From Devosia soli (lineage in GTDB: Bacteria; Pseudomonadota; Alphaproteobacteria; Rhizobiales; Devosiaceae), in the NCBI RefSeq assembly GCF_000970455.1, contig NZ_LAJG01000021.1:62001-126000 (forward strand): a stretch of DNA of 64,000 nucleotides, given 5' to 3'. A model generated the notes under the pieces. That model was not told the DNA's origin, did not search any database, and worked only from the letters and a program-made list of their open reading frames with translations. Below, piece after piece: positions 54,669 through 63,116 of the stretch. A program made the position numbers and the translations under genes. Each line of letters starts with the position of its first letter. Positions within the stretch are counted from its first letter, which is position 1.

Positions 54669-54987
54669 GGCTTCTTCTTCCTTTCGGTCGTGTGTTCGAC
54701 GCAAGAGGACCCGGAAGCCGATTCCCGACATTCCGGGTTTCCTGCCTGCTGTCTCCCTTGATGTGGGGAGCCAGTCTCTGGGATGCTAGACCCGCGCCGG
54801 GCTGCGGACAATCCGCTTCGCGCACGTGCCGGGCAATTGTGGAGATGACATCGGAAGGCGCCTGGTTTAGCCTTCCCGCCGTTGCCTTCTCGCCACCAGA
54901 GATAGATACAACGCTGCGCGACGGGCAGGCGGTTCCGCCGATTCCATCATCCTTGCGTCACAAGGCCGAACTGTCCGGCAAACCGGT
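54669..54987 (-). other. 319-base rpoN-hpf intergenic region
   Basis: No credible gene on either strand. It must hold the hpf ribosome-binding site (aaaggaag) and probably an hpf promoter. A -24/-12 sigma-54 element was looked for: a ggcacg word is present but the spacing to GC is 12, not 10. No clear terminator for rpoN was seen. Confidence 0.6.
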
Positions 54988-56499
54988 TCAGGCGATCTTT
55001 TGCAGCGCCTTTTTCTGCCGCCGCCGGATCACCGAAGAGGGGATGTTCATGCCCTCGCGGTACTTGGCGACAGTCCGGCGCGCCACGTCGATCCCCTGCT
55101 CCTTGCGCAGGATATCGGCGATCGTATCGTCGGAAAGAATATCCTCGGCCGCCTCCGCATCGATCAGCTGCCGGATGCGGTGGCGCACTGCTTCGGCCGA
55201 ATGGTCGCCGCCTCCGGTGCTCGAGGCAATGGCGGTGGTGAAGAAATACTTCATCTCATATAGCCCGCGCGGGGTGGCCATATATTTGTTGGCGGTGACG
55301 CGGCTGACCGTTGATTCATGCATTTCGATTTCTTCGGCGACCATCTTGAGCGTCATCGGCCGTAAATGGGCGACGCCGTGGGCCAGAAATCCATCCTGCT
55401 GCTTGACGATTTCGGCGGCGACTTTGGTAATGGTCTGCGCCCGCTGGTCGAGGCTCTTCGTCAGCCAGTTGGCCGTCGCGAGGCAATCGGACAGAAAGCT
55501 CTTTTCGGCCGCATCCCGCGCCTTCTTGGTCACCGTCGCGTAATAGACGCGGTTGACCAGCACTTTGGGCAGGGTTTCGGTATTGAGTTCGATCTGCCAC
55601 GACCCGTCCGGCCCTGAGCGCACGAATACGTCCGGCACGACGGCTTCCACCAGACCTGTGTCAAATGCCAGGCCCGGCCGGGGGTCGAGCTGCCGCAATT
55701 CAGCCAGCATATCGGCAAGGTCTTCACGATCGCAGCCGACAGCCTTGAGCAGTGCCGGCATGTTGTGGTCGGCCAGAAGATCGAGATGCGCGAGGAGGCG
55801 CTGCATCATCGGATCGAGCCGATCGCGCTCGCGCAATTGCAGGCTGAGGCATTCGGCAACCGTCCGGGCGAAGACGCCCACCGGATCGCAGCCCTGGAGC
55901 GCACCGAGCACCGCTTCGACATCGCCGAGTTCGGCGCCGAGCAATTCCGCCACCGCCTCGAGTTCGACGGCGAGATAGCCAGCCTCATTGAGACCATCGA
56001 TAAGATGCTGGCCGATCAGCCGATCGGCAGGGGTGCGCAAGATCATCTGCGCCTGGGCTTCGAGATGGTCGGAGAGGCGCGGCCGGCTTGCAACGAACTG
56101 GTCGAGGTCTGGCCCCTCCCCGCCTTCGAAACTGCCATTGCGGTCGGGACCGGATGCTACCCCGATTTCACTTGGCGCGGCATCGGGAAAGACGTTTTCG
56201 ACCGCGGTATCATAGCCTTCGGCGATCTGGTCGGCGTCCTTGATCCTGTCGCCCTGGGCGACGGTATCTTCATAGGCATTGAGTTCGACGACGCGTTCCT
56301 GGGCTTCGCCCGGCTCAGGTTCAGGCGAGTCGGCTCCGGCATCCTCGCGTTCGAGCAGAGGATTGCGCAGGAGTTCGGCATCGATGAATTCGTTGAGTTC
56401 GAGATGGCTCAATTGCAGCAGCTTTATCGACTGCATGAGCTGCGGCGTCAGCGTCAGGCTCTGCGCCTGGCGAAACTCCAGCCGCGGCGAAAGTGCCAT
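54988..56499 (-). CDS. rpoN: RNA polymerase sigma-54 factor
   Basis: A 503-aa sigma-54. The Gln/Leu-rich region I (RLEFRQAQSLTLTPQLMQSI, then LLQLSHLELNEFI) interacts with enhancer-binding proteins. An acidic region II follows, then the core-binding domain, and the RpoN box ARRTVAKYRE near the C-terminus reads the -24 element. Start at 56499 has aagggg before it. It follows lptB after 105 bases, the canonical order. Confidence 0.96.
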   Translation of the reverse strand: MALSPRLEFRQAQSLTLTPQLMQSIKLLQLSHLELNEFIDAELLRNPLLEREDAGADSPEPEPGEAQERVVELNAYEDTVAQGDRIKDADQIAEGYDTAVENVFPDAAPSEIGVASGPDRNGSFEGGEGPDLDQFVASRPRLSDHLEAQAQMILRTPADRLIGQHLIDGLNEAGYLAVELEAVAELLGAELGDVEAVLGALQGCDPVGVFARTVAECLSLQLRERDRLDPMMQRLLAHLDLLADHNMPALLKAVGCDREDLADMLAELRQLDPRPGLAFDTGLVEAVVPDVFVRSGPDGSWQIELNTETLPKVLVNRVYYATVTKKARDAAEKSFLSDCLATANWLTKSLDQRAQTITKVAAEIVKQQDGFLAHGVAHLRPMTLKMVAEEIEMHESTVSRVTANKYMATPRGLYEMKYFFTTAIASSTGGGDHSAEAVRHRIRQLIDAEAAEDILSDDTIADILRKEQGIDVARRTVAKYREGMNIPSSVIRRRQKKALQKIA

Positions 56500-56604
56500 A
56501 TATTCAACCCCTTGGCGTGTCACCCCATGCCCCGAAGGGCGGCTTCCCGCCGGCAACATGCCTCAATTAATCCACTTGGGCAAGTTCCGTGCCAAGTCGT
56601 TTCG

Positions 56605-57363
56605 TCAGAACTCGAAATTCTCGCCGAGATAGACGCGGCGGGCATCGGGATCGGCCGAGATAGTTTCTGGCCGGCCCTGGATCATCACGGTGCCGCCATG
56701 GATGACATAGGCGCGGTCCACGAGGCCGAGCGTCTCGCGCACGGCATGGTCGGTGATGAGGACGCCGATCCCCCGCTGGGTCAATTGACGCACAAGACCC
56801 TTCACTTCAGCCACCGCGATCGGATCGACGCCGGCAAAGGGCTCGTCGAGCAGCATGAATTCGGGATCAGCCGCCAAGGCGCGCGCGATTTCGACGCGCC
56901 GGCGTTCACCACCCGAAAGCGATAGCGCATTGGCCTTGGCCAGATGCGTGATGGAAAATTCCTCGAGCAACTGGTCAAGCCGCTGCCGGCGCTCGGTGCG
57001 GTTTTTGACCGTGTTTTCAAGGATGGCGAGAATGTTTCCCGAAACCGTCATGCCGCGGAAAATCGACGGCTCCTGCGGCAGGTAGCCGACGCCGAGCTGG
57101 CCACGCTGGAAGAGCGGCAGATGGGTGATGTCATTGCCATCGAGCCTGATCTGGCCCTTGTCCGGCGCGACCAGACCCATGATCATGGTGAAAACGGTGG
57201 TCTTGCCCGCGCCATTGGGGCCGAGCAGGCCAACCGCCTCGCCCTTCTTGACGGCCAGGGAAACGTCGCGCACCACGGCGCGCTTGCCAAAACTCTTGGC
57301 AAGACCCTGTGCGACGAGCCAGCCAGATTGATCGAGCCGCGGGCGGACGTCCTTCTCGGTCAT
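56605..57363 (-). CDS. lptB: LPS export ABC transporter ATP-binding protein
   Basis: A 252-aa ATPase of the LptB2FG lipopolysaccharide exporter. Walker A GLLGPNGAGKTT, Q-loop YLPQEPSIF, signature LSGGERRRVEIARAL, Walker B FMLLDEPFAGVDP and switch His in ITDHAVRE are all present. It overlaps lptA by four bases. Confidence 0.96.
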   Translation of the reverse strand: MTEKDVRPRLDQSGWLVAQGLAKSFGKRAVVRDVSLAVKKGEAVGLLGPNGAGKTTVFTMIMGLVAPDKGQIRLDGNDITHLPLFQRGQLGVGYLPQEPSIFRGMTVSGNILAILENTVKNRTERRQRLDQLLEEFSITHLAKANALSLSGGERRRVEIARALAADPEFMLLDEPFAGVDPIAVAEVKGLVRQLTQRGIGVLITDHAVRETLGLVDRAYVIHGGTVMIQGRPETISADPDARRVYLGENFEF

Positions 57364-57818
57364 TGCGAGGTAAAGACCCCGGTAACGCGACCGCCCTGCC
57401 CGGCGGTAAAGGTCGAGACATTGGTCTCGAGATTGACGACCAGCTCGGCCGCGTTGACGGTGCCGCCCGAATTGGTGACCTGAACATTGCCCGTCAGCCG
57501 CAGCAGCTGATCGGCGGGGGTGAAAACGGCCTTCTCGCCCGTTGCGGTCTGTTCGTCCGTTTCGAGCTTCACATTGCCCGTCGCCTCGAACGTCTCGATG
57601 TCGCTGGTGCCGCCTTCGCCATAGGTCGCGACGACCTTATCGGCCCACACATTCACCGTCGGGTGTTTCACCACCACATTGCCGGTAAAGACCGCCTGGT
57701 TGCTCGTTTCTTCAACAACAAAGGTATCGGCCGTGATCTGGACCGGCGTCTGCGCCAGGGCCGGCACTGTAGTAAACGCCAGGGCAAGCACGATCGGCGC
57801 AAAGCGAATAAAAGTCAT
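57360..57818 (-). CDS. lptA: Lipopolysaccharide transport periplasmic protein LptA
   Basis: A 152-aa protein with signal peptide TFIRFAPIVLALAFTTVPALA. The mature OstA/LptA jellyroll (VQITADTFVVEETSNQAVFT ... TGNVQVTNSGGTVNAAELVV) forms part of the periplasmic bridge for LPS. Start at 57818; longer frames run through lptC. It overlaps lptC and lptB by four bases each, so the three are coupled. Confidence 0.93.
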   Translation of the reverse strand: MTFIRFAPIVLALAFTTVPALAQTPVQITADTFVVEETSNQAVFTGNVVVKHPTVNVWADKVVATYGEGGTSDIETFEATGNVKLETDEQTATGEKAVFTPADQLLRLTGNVQVTNSGGTVNAAELVVNLETNVSTFTAGQGGRVTGVFTSQ

Positions 57819-58450
57819 TCCTCGTTTTCCCCGGGAGTTGACGGCAAGGTGACGGTCGCCTTGGTGAAAGTCCAGCGGCTCAGTTCCGCCTCGTGCACCA
57901 TGCCTTGCGCCCGCACAGTGGCGCCATCGGCATAGTCGATGGAAACACGTCCGCGCGCGGTCAGCGTCTGGGTCGCCCAATCGAAGACAGAATCATAGAG
58001 CCGCCCCGAAGTTCCGCTCGAATCGCTGATATCGGTGGCCCCTTCGACCCGGACCTCTTGGGTAGACGTGTCGAGCATGCCGATGGCCGCCGAGGCTTCG
58101 CGCCGCAAGCCGTCGAGCCGCTGCAGCACCACGCGCGCATTGTTGAGCGCAATCAGATCGGTGTTTTCAACCGTTGCTGCGGCCTCTTCGGCCCATACGC
58201 GATAGGTCGAACCGTCGGCCATGGTGCCGGCATATTCGGGCGCTTCGACCTTGATCCGCTCGGGGCTTACTTCAATGCTGCCGATGCTGTAGCGCGCGCC
58301 AAGGCTCGACAGCGCGATCTGTGCCAGGAGCGCTGCCAGCGTCACCGCGCCGAAAACCGGCACGGCCAGCCGCAGCACGCTGACGACGCGGTTGCGGCGA
58401 AGCAGTTTCTTGTAGCGGGTGGTGCGACCGTGCTGCGCAGCGAGAGCCAA
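57815..58450 (-). CDS. lptC: LPS export system protein LptC
   Basis: A 211-aa bitopic inner-membrane protein. A basic N-terminus is followed by one membrane helix (VLRLAVPVFGAVTLAALLAQ, about residues 25-44) and a periplasmic LptC jellyroll. It hands LPS from LptBFG to LptA. First of the lptC-A-B-rpoN run, nine bases after rnd. Confidence 0.9.
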   Translation of the reverse strand: MALAAQHGRTTRYKKLLRRNRVVSVLRLAVPVFGAVTLAALLAQIALSSLGARYSIGSIEVSPERIKVEAPEYAGTMADGSTYRVWAEEAAATVENTDLIALNNARVVLQRLDGLRREASAAIGMLDTSTQEVRVEGATDISDSSGTSGRLYDSVFDWATQTLTARGRVSIDYADGATVRAQGMVHEAELSRWTFTKATVTLPSTPGENEE

Positions 58451-58459
58451 GAGCGGTCC

Positions 58460-59074
58460 TCAGCTATGGGCGAAAATGTCGGTTTCCTGCCAGCCCAGGA
58501 GATCTAGGGCGCAGCGGGTCTTGACGAAATCGAAGCAGGATTGGGCCAGCTCCATGCGATTTTCACGTTTCAGCATGCGATCGAGGTGGCGCTTGAGGTC
58601 GTGCAGATAGAGAACGTCCGAAGCGGCATAATCGAGCTGGGCATCGCTGAGCTTGTCGCTGCCCCAGTCCGAACTCTGCTGCTGCTTGGAAAGATCGACA
58701 TTGAGCAGCTCGCGCACCAGCTCCTTGAGCCCGTGGCGGTCGGTATAGGTACGCACGAGGCGCGAGGCGATCTTGGTGCAATAGATCGGGCCGGTCACGA
58801 CGCCAAACCTTTGCTGCAGGACGGCAACGTCGAAGCGGGCATAGTGGAAAATCTTGGTGACGGCCGGATCGGTCAGCAGTTTGACAAGGTTCGGCGCCTC
58901 GCTCAGGTCCTGCGGGATCTGGATCACGTCGGCGCTGCCATCGCCAGGCGACAGCTGCACGACGCAGAGCCGATCGCGGTGCGGATTAAGACCCATGGTC
59001 TCGGTATCGATCGCTACCTCACGGCCATAATTGGACAGGTTCGGCAGGTCGCCGCGGTGCACTCTGATGGCCAT
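58460..59074 (-). CDS. rnd: Ribonuclease D (short form)
   Basis: A 204-aa 3'-5' exonuclease with the DEDDy motifs: VAIDTETMGL, FHYARFDVAVL and LDYAASDVLYLHDL. It lacks the HRDC domains of E. coli RNase D, as usual in alphaproteobacterial short forms. Processes tRNA and other stable RNA 3' ends. Probably co-transcribed with lptC. Confidence 0.93.
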   Translation of the reverse strand: MAIRVHRGDLPNLSNYGREVAIDTETMGLNPHRDRLCVVQLSPGDGSADVIQIPQDLSEAPNLVKLLTDPAVTKIFHYARFDVAVLQQRFGVVTGPIYCTKIASRLVRTYTDRHGLKELVRELLNVDLSKQQQSSDWGSDKLSDAQLDYAASDVLYLHDLKRHLDRMLKRENRMELAQSCFDFVKTRCALDLLGWQETDIFAHS

Positions 59075-59151
59075 GGTTCGTCCCGTTCTTGCTTTTGCTC
59101 TTCCTTGGCACAGCAGCAAGGCAATGGAAAGGCAGCAGCCATAGGCAAGAT

Positions 59152-59181
59152 TTGCTCAACGCTTAGGTGAGATGATATCAA
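59152..59181 (+). promoter_or_regulatory. Sigma-70-like promoter of metK
   Basis: TTGCTC (59152-59157), 18 bases, TATCAA (59176-59181). It predicts a start near 59188 and a leader of about 94 bases that opens with two hairpins. Confidence 0.45.
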
Positions 59182-59194
59182 GCTTTCTTTATAT

Positions 59195-59242
59195 CCGGCT
59201 TGACCCAGCGAGCCGGGAATGTCAAAAACCCGCCAGTTTGAC
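59195..59242 (+). promoter_or_regulatory. Two hairpins in the metK leader
   Basis: ccggct/agccgg (59195-59200 with 59211-59216) and gtcaaa/tttgac (59221-59226 with 59237-59242), both with ten-base loops, adjacent in the predicted 5' leader. SAM-sensing RNAs are common before metK, but I cannot match this to a named class. Confidence 0.4.
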
Positions 59243-59281
59243 CCTTTTTCGGGCCTTTTCTGCATCTTCAGGAGTTTTCGC

Positions 59282-60538
59282 GTGGCGCGCTCGTCCTACC
59301 AGTTTACCTCCGAGTCGGTCTCCGAAGGGCATCCCGATAAGGTCTGCGACCGTATTTCGGACGAGATCGTCGATCTCGTCTTCCGCGAAGCCAAGAAAGT
59401 CGGGATGGACATGGCGCAGGTGCGCATCGCCTGCGAAACCCTGGCGACAACCAATCGCGTCGTCATCGCCGGCGAGGTCCGCGTGCCTGAAACCCTTCTC
59501 AAGAAAGACAAGGACGGCAAGGTCCTCCACGACCAGGCCGGCGCTCCGATCGTCAATCCGTCAAAGTTCAAGTCGGCCGCCCGCAAGGCCATTCGCGCCA
59601 TCGGCTACGAGCAATCGGGCTTTCACTGGAAGACCTGCAAGATCGACGTGCTGCTTCATGGCCAGTCGGCCGATATCGCCCAGGGTGTCGACGAGAAGGG
59701 CAACAAGGATGTCGGCGCCGGCGACCAGGGCATCATGTTCGGCTATGCCAGCCGCGAAACCCCGGAACTCCTGCCCGCTCCGATCTACTACGCCCACAAG
59801 ATCCTCGAAGACCTGACCATTGCCCGCAAGGCCAATCATGGTCCGGCCGGCAAGCTCGGCCCCGATGCCAAGAGCCAGGTGACGGTGCGCTATGAAGATG
59901 GCAAGCCCGTCGGCGTCACCCAGATCGTGCTCTCGACCCAGCACCTCGACGAATCGCTGACCTCGGCCGATGTCCGCACCATCGTCGAGCCGATCGTCCG
60001 CGCCGCTTTGCCCGAGGGCTGGATCAGCGACGAGACCGTCTGGCACGTCAATCCGACCGGCAAGTTCGTGGTCGGCGGCCCCGATGGCGATGCGGGCCTC
60101 ACCGGCCGCAAGATCATCGTGGATACCTATGGTGGCGCGGCCCCGCATGGTGGTGGCGCCTTTTCGGGCAAGGACCCGACCAAGGTCGACCGTTCTGCGG
60201 CCTATGCGGCGCGCTACCTTGCGAAAAACGTCGTCGCCGCCGGCCTTGCCGACCGCGCGACCATCCAGCTCAGCTACGCCATCGGCGTTGCCAAGCCGCT
60301 TTCGATCTATGTCGACCTTCACGGCACCGGCAAGGTCGACGAAGCCAAACTCGAAAAAGCTCTGGCCGAGGTGATGGACCTGACCCCGCGCGGCATCCGC
60401 ACCCATCTCGACCTCAACAAGCCCATCTACGCCAAGACCTCGGCCTATGGCCATTTCGGCCGCAAGCCAGGCCGCGACGGCAGCTTCTCCTGGGAGAAGA
60501 CCGATCTCGTACGGGCCCTCAAGCAGGCCGTCGTCTGA
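59282..60538 (+). CDS. metK: S-adenosylmethionine synthetase
   Basis: A 418-aa enzyme that makes SAM from ATP and methionine. Conserved blocks: [32 protein letters not shown] and [19 protein letters not shown]. The start is GTG 59282, with ggag seven bases before and the family-typical MARSSY N-terminus; an in-frame ATG at 59219 lies in the leader hairpins and is rejected. A terminator separates it from trmB. SAM feeds trmB and the m5U methyltransferase, among others. Confidence 0.96.
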   Translation: MARSSYQFTSESVSEGHPDKVCDRISDEIVDLVFREAKKVGMDMAQVRIACETLATTNRVVIAGEVRVPETLLKKDKDGKVLHDQAGAPIVNPSKFKSAARKAIRAIGYEQSGFHWKTCKIDVLLHGQSADIAQGVDEKGNKDVGAGDQGIMFGYASRETPELLPAPIYYAHKILEDLTIARKANHGPAGKLGPDAKSQVTVRYEDGKPVGVTQIVLSTQHLDESLTSADVRTIVEPIVRAALPEGWISDETVWHVNPTGKFVVGGPDGDAGLTGRKIIVDTYGGAAPHGGGAFSGKDPTKVDRSAAYAARYLAKNVVAAGLADRATIQLSYAIGVAKPLSIYVDLHGTGKVDEAKLEKALAEVMDLTPRGIRTHLDLNKPIYAKTSAYGHFGRKPGRDGSFSWEKTDLVRALKQAVV

Positions 60539-60558
60539 CTTCCCGCTGCCATTGACCC

Positions 60559-60603
60559 AAGGCCTCTTTTCCGCGATTGCGGGAGAGAGGCCTTCTTCTT
60601 TTC
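60559..60603 (+). terminator. Terminator between metK and trmB
   Basis: aaggcctct (60559-60567) pairs with agaggcctt (60586-60594), with an inner ccgc/gcgg stem, then T-rich sequence. It would lower trmB expression relative to metK. Confidence 0.75.
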
Positions 60604-60615
60604 CACTTTGAGACC

Positions 60616-61323
60616 ATGTCCGACAGCCACGAACACCCCAAAACCCTTTCGGGCGAGCCGCGCGCCTTTTTCGGCCGCCGCTCCGGCAAGAAGCTGCATG
60701 ACGGGCAGAAGGCCATGGTCGACGAGGCCCTGCCCGAACTCGAGATCGCGCTGACCGATCGCCTCGACCCAAAGTCGCTGTTTCCCAACGCCAATCGCAT
60801 CGTCATCGAGATCGGCTATGGCGGCGGCGAACATCTGGCGCGCAAGGCGAGCGAGGAGCCGGAAACCGGCTTTATCGGCTGCGAAGTCTTTACCGGCGGC
60901 ATCGGCAAGATGGTGCAGGCCATCATCGCCAGGGACATCGGCAATATCCGGCTTTTCACCGATGACGCGCTGAAGCTGCTCGTCACTCTGCCCGATGCGA
61001 GCGTCGACGCCGTCTATCTGCTCTATCCCGATCCGTGGCCCAAGACGCGCCATCACAAGCGGCGCTTCGTGTCGCCGACGACGCTCAAGGAACTGGCGCG
61101 CGTCATCCGGCCCGGCGGAACGTTCCACTTTGCCACCGACATCGAAGACTATGCCGATTGGACGCTGGCGCATATTCTGCGCGAGCCGGCATTCACCTTC
61201 GCTCCCAAGACGCCGGGAGAATGGCACCAGCCTTATCCGGGCTGGGAGGCGACGCGCTATGAGCAAAAAGCCCGTCGCGAAGGGCGGCTCGTAAGCTTTT
61301 ATTTCACCTTCCCGCGCCGCTGA
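60616..61323 (+). CDS. trmB: tRNA (guanine-N7)-methyltransferase
   Basis: A 235-aa methyltransferase for m7G46 of tRNA. SAM site VIEIGYGGGEHLARKA, then LYPDPWPKTRHHKRRF, the family's hallmark, and FATDIEDYADW. Start at 60616; an upstream in-frame ATG at 60577 lies in the terminator stem. It follows metK as in many relatives. Confidence 0.95.
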   Translation: MSDSHEHPKTLSGEPRAFFGRRSGKKLHDGQKAMVDEALPELEIALTDRLDPKSLFPNANRIVIEIGYGGGEHLARKASEEPETGFIGCEVFTGGIGKMVQAIIARDIGNIRLFTDDALKLLVTLPDASVDAVYLLYPDPWPKTRHHKRRFVSPTTLKELARVIRPGGTFHFATDIEDYADWTLAHILREPAFTFAPKTPGEWHQPYPGWEATRYEQKARREGRLVSFYFTFPRR

Positions 61324-61468
61324 ACTGCACAGAGCGTTCACCAAAAGCGGCGAATTAAATGGGGTTCAGTGACTGGACCTCGGCCGATCGCGCCCCATAT
61401 CGGGAAGACAAGCCGGCTCGCGAAGACGCGAACGGCCTCTTCTTGCTGGTCGCGTCCGGGGGTTTCCC

Positions 61469-61855
61469 ATGCCAGGTCATGCTTTTCAGAGCACTCCATC
61501 CGATCATGAACTGCTCGTCGTGCGACCCGGCAAATGGACACTCGTCGTTATCAGCGAACTGCGCCAGGGCACCCGCCGCTTCAATCAGCTCCGCCGCGCC
61601 ATGGGCGGCGTGTCGCAAAAATCCCTGACCATGACCCTGCGCGAACTTGAGCGCGATGGCTTCGTGACGCGCACCGCCTTTGCCACCATTCCGCCGCGCG
61701 TCGATTATGCACTGACCGAAATCGGCGTCGAACTGCTGCATCTGGCCGATCAATGGCGCGCTTTTGCCCTTCGCAATCGTGATGCGGTCAACGAGGCGCG
61801 CGATCGGTTCGATGCCAGCCAGCCCCTTATCGTTATCGACGAAGGCGACGATTGA
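61469..61855 (+). CDS. HxlR family transcriptional regulator
   Basis: A 128-aa winged-helix regulator. GKWTLVVISELRQGTRRFNQ, then MGGVSQKSLTMTLRELERDG and FATIPPRVDYALTEIG are clear HxlR blocks. The N-terminus is short: the conserved Cys-Pro-x3-x-Leu segment that usually precedes GKW is replaced by DHELLVVRP, so redox sensing through that Cys is not expected. The 145 bases upstream have no recognised gene. A terminator follows. Target unknown. Confidence 0.82.
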   Translation: MPGHAFQSTPSDHELLVVRPGKWTLVVISELRQGTRRFNQLRRAMGGVSQKSLTMTLRELERDGFVTRTAFATIPPRVDYALTEIGVELLHLADQWRAFALRNRDAVNEARDRFDASQPLIVIDEGDD

Positions 61856-61865
61856 CCGGCAAAAG

Positions 61866-61889
61866 AAAAGGCCCCAATTGGGGCCTTTT
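61866..61889 (+). terminator. Bidirectional terminator after the HxlR gene
   Basis: aaaaggcccc-aatt-ggggcctttt, a perfect palindrome with A and T flanks between convergent genes. Confidence 0.9.
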
Positions 61890-61933
61890 GCCGAAAGCCG
61901 CTCCGCGGTCCGCGGCTTGCGGGGCTTTGCGTC

Positions 61934-62203
61934 TCAGCTGGCCAGGGGGGTCAGCGTGTCGCGAGTGAAGAAGGCCATGGTCTGCGTGCCGTCTTCATTG
62001 GTGACAAAAGCGCGGACCACGTCGTCACCCCACAGTTCGACTGAAACGGCGCTGATGCCACGGGCCTGCAGCTCGGAAAGCGCGGTGTCGAAATCATAGC
62101 TCTGGTCGTCATTGGAACCGATCGAGGTGGCGGCAATGCTTGGTGCGGCAAAGCCGGCGAGAGTTGCAGTGGCAACAAGGGCGATAACGGTGTTCTTGAT
62201 CAT
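61934..62203 (-). CDS. Small secreted protein, unknown
   Basis: An 89-aa exported protein. Signal peptide IKNTVIALVATATLAGFAAPSIA, cleaved before ATSIG. The 65-residue mature part (YDFDTALSELQARGISAVSV ... VVRAFVTNEDGTQTMAFFTR) looks like a single PepSY-like alpha/beta unit, though I cannot confirm the family. Start at 62203 has aaaggaa before it. A single-gene unit, convergent with the HxlR gene. Confidence 0.7.
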   Translation of the reverse strand: MIKNTVIALVATATLAGFAAPSIAATSIGSNDDQSYDFDTALSELQARGISAVSVELWGDDVVRAFVTNEDGTQTMAFFTRDTLTPLAS

Positions 62204-62396
62204 TTTGGTGTTCCTTTCGTTTTGAACACCCTGGAGATGATCCCCCGCCATGCTCCCCGCAAGACGGCAAATTCGTCTTTTACGCTCTTGAAACAGGCGG
62301 AACTCGTCACGCTGGTTTTCCAAATGAAATCAGGTGGTTATAGCGAAACTCAGTTGCCTTGCTGATACCGGGTTTCGTGTCTGTGCCCGCCCTTCA

Positions 62397-62422
62397 GGAA
62401 CCGGCCCAAAGGCTTTCCGGTT
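62397..62422 (+). promoter_or_regulatory. Putative sigma-EcfG promoter of the reductase gene
   Basis: GGAAC (62397-62401), 17 bases, GGTT (62419-62422): the same spacing and -10 word as before csbD. The start codon is 23 bases downstream with caggag between, so the predicted leader is short but sufficient. Confidence 0.5.
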
Positions 62423-62444
62423 GTGACGGAAACAGGAGTTTTAC

Positions 62445-63110
62445 ATGTCGATCAGCGTCAAGATCCTCGATACGATCCCCCTCACCCACAACGTTCGCCA
62501 CTATCGCGTCGAAAAACCCAAAGGCTATGGTTTTTCCCCGGGACAGGCGACGGAAGTCAGCATCGACCGCGATGGCTGGCAGGACGAAAAACGCCCCTTT
62601 ACTTTCACCAGCCTGCCGGACGACGACACGCTCGAATTCACCATCAAGAGCTACTTCGACCATCCTGGCGTGACCAATCAGCTCTGGTCCCTGGGTGCGG
62701 GCGACAAGCTGATCCTTCGCGATGTGTGGGGCACGATCCAATATCGCGGCCCGGGCACTTTCATTGCCGGCGGCGCTGGTGTCACCCCGTTCATAGCCAT
62801 CCTGCGGCAGCTCAACGCCACAGGCAAGATAGCCGGCAACCGGCTGATCGTTTCCAACCAGACCGAGAAGGACATCATCCTTCGCGACGAGTTCGAAGCC
62901 ATGAAAGGGCTCGATATCATCTGGACCGTGACGGGAGACGCAAAATCGAAGCTCTTGCAGGAGCGGATCGACGCCGATTTCCTCAAGCGCCATGTCGGCG
63001 ACTTTTCGGGCAAGTTCTACCTGTGCGGCCCCGACGCCATGGTCAAGGACATCCGTGAACTACTCGATGAAGCGGGTGCCGATGTCGGCAATGTTACTTG
63101 GGAAAAATAG
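62445..63110 (+). CDS. FAD/NAD(P)H ferredoxin- or flavodoxin-reductase-like protein
   Basis: A 221-aa ferredoxin-NADP reductase fold. RPFTFTS (about residue 50) is the FAD-binding RxYS-type motif, FIAGGAGVTPFIAILR binds the nicotinamide nucleotide, and FYLCGPDAMVKDI is the C-terminal CGP block. No plant-type ferredoxin domain is attached, so the electron partner is separate. Single gene behind an EcfG-like promoter, which suggests a role in stress redox balance. It converges with the GGDEF gene with only six bases between stops. Confidence 0.82.
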   Translation: MSISVKILDTIPLTHNVRHYRVEKPKGYGFSPGQATEVSIDRDGWQDEKRPFTFTSLPDDDTLEFTIKSYFDHPGVTNQLWSLGAGDKLILRDVWGTIQYRGPGTFIAGGAGVTPFIAILRQLNATGKIAGNRLIVSNQTEKDIILRDEFEAMKGLDIIWTVTGDAKSKLLQERIDADFLKRHVGDFSGKFYLCGPDAMVKDIRELLDEAGADVGNVTWEK

Positions 63111-63116
63111 CCCGGC

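Noticed and set aside
54669..54987. Sigma-54 promoter before hpf
   Set aside because: The ggcacg word is followed by GC at a spacing of 12 rather than 10, which does not support sigma-54 binding.
59219..59281. Upstream ATG as the metK start
   Set aside because: It has no ribosome-binding site, lies in the leader hairpins, and adds 21 non-conserved residues; GTG 59282 has ggag at ideal spacing.
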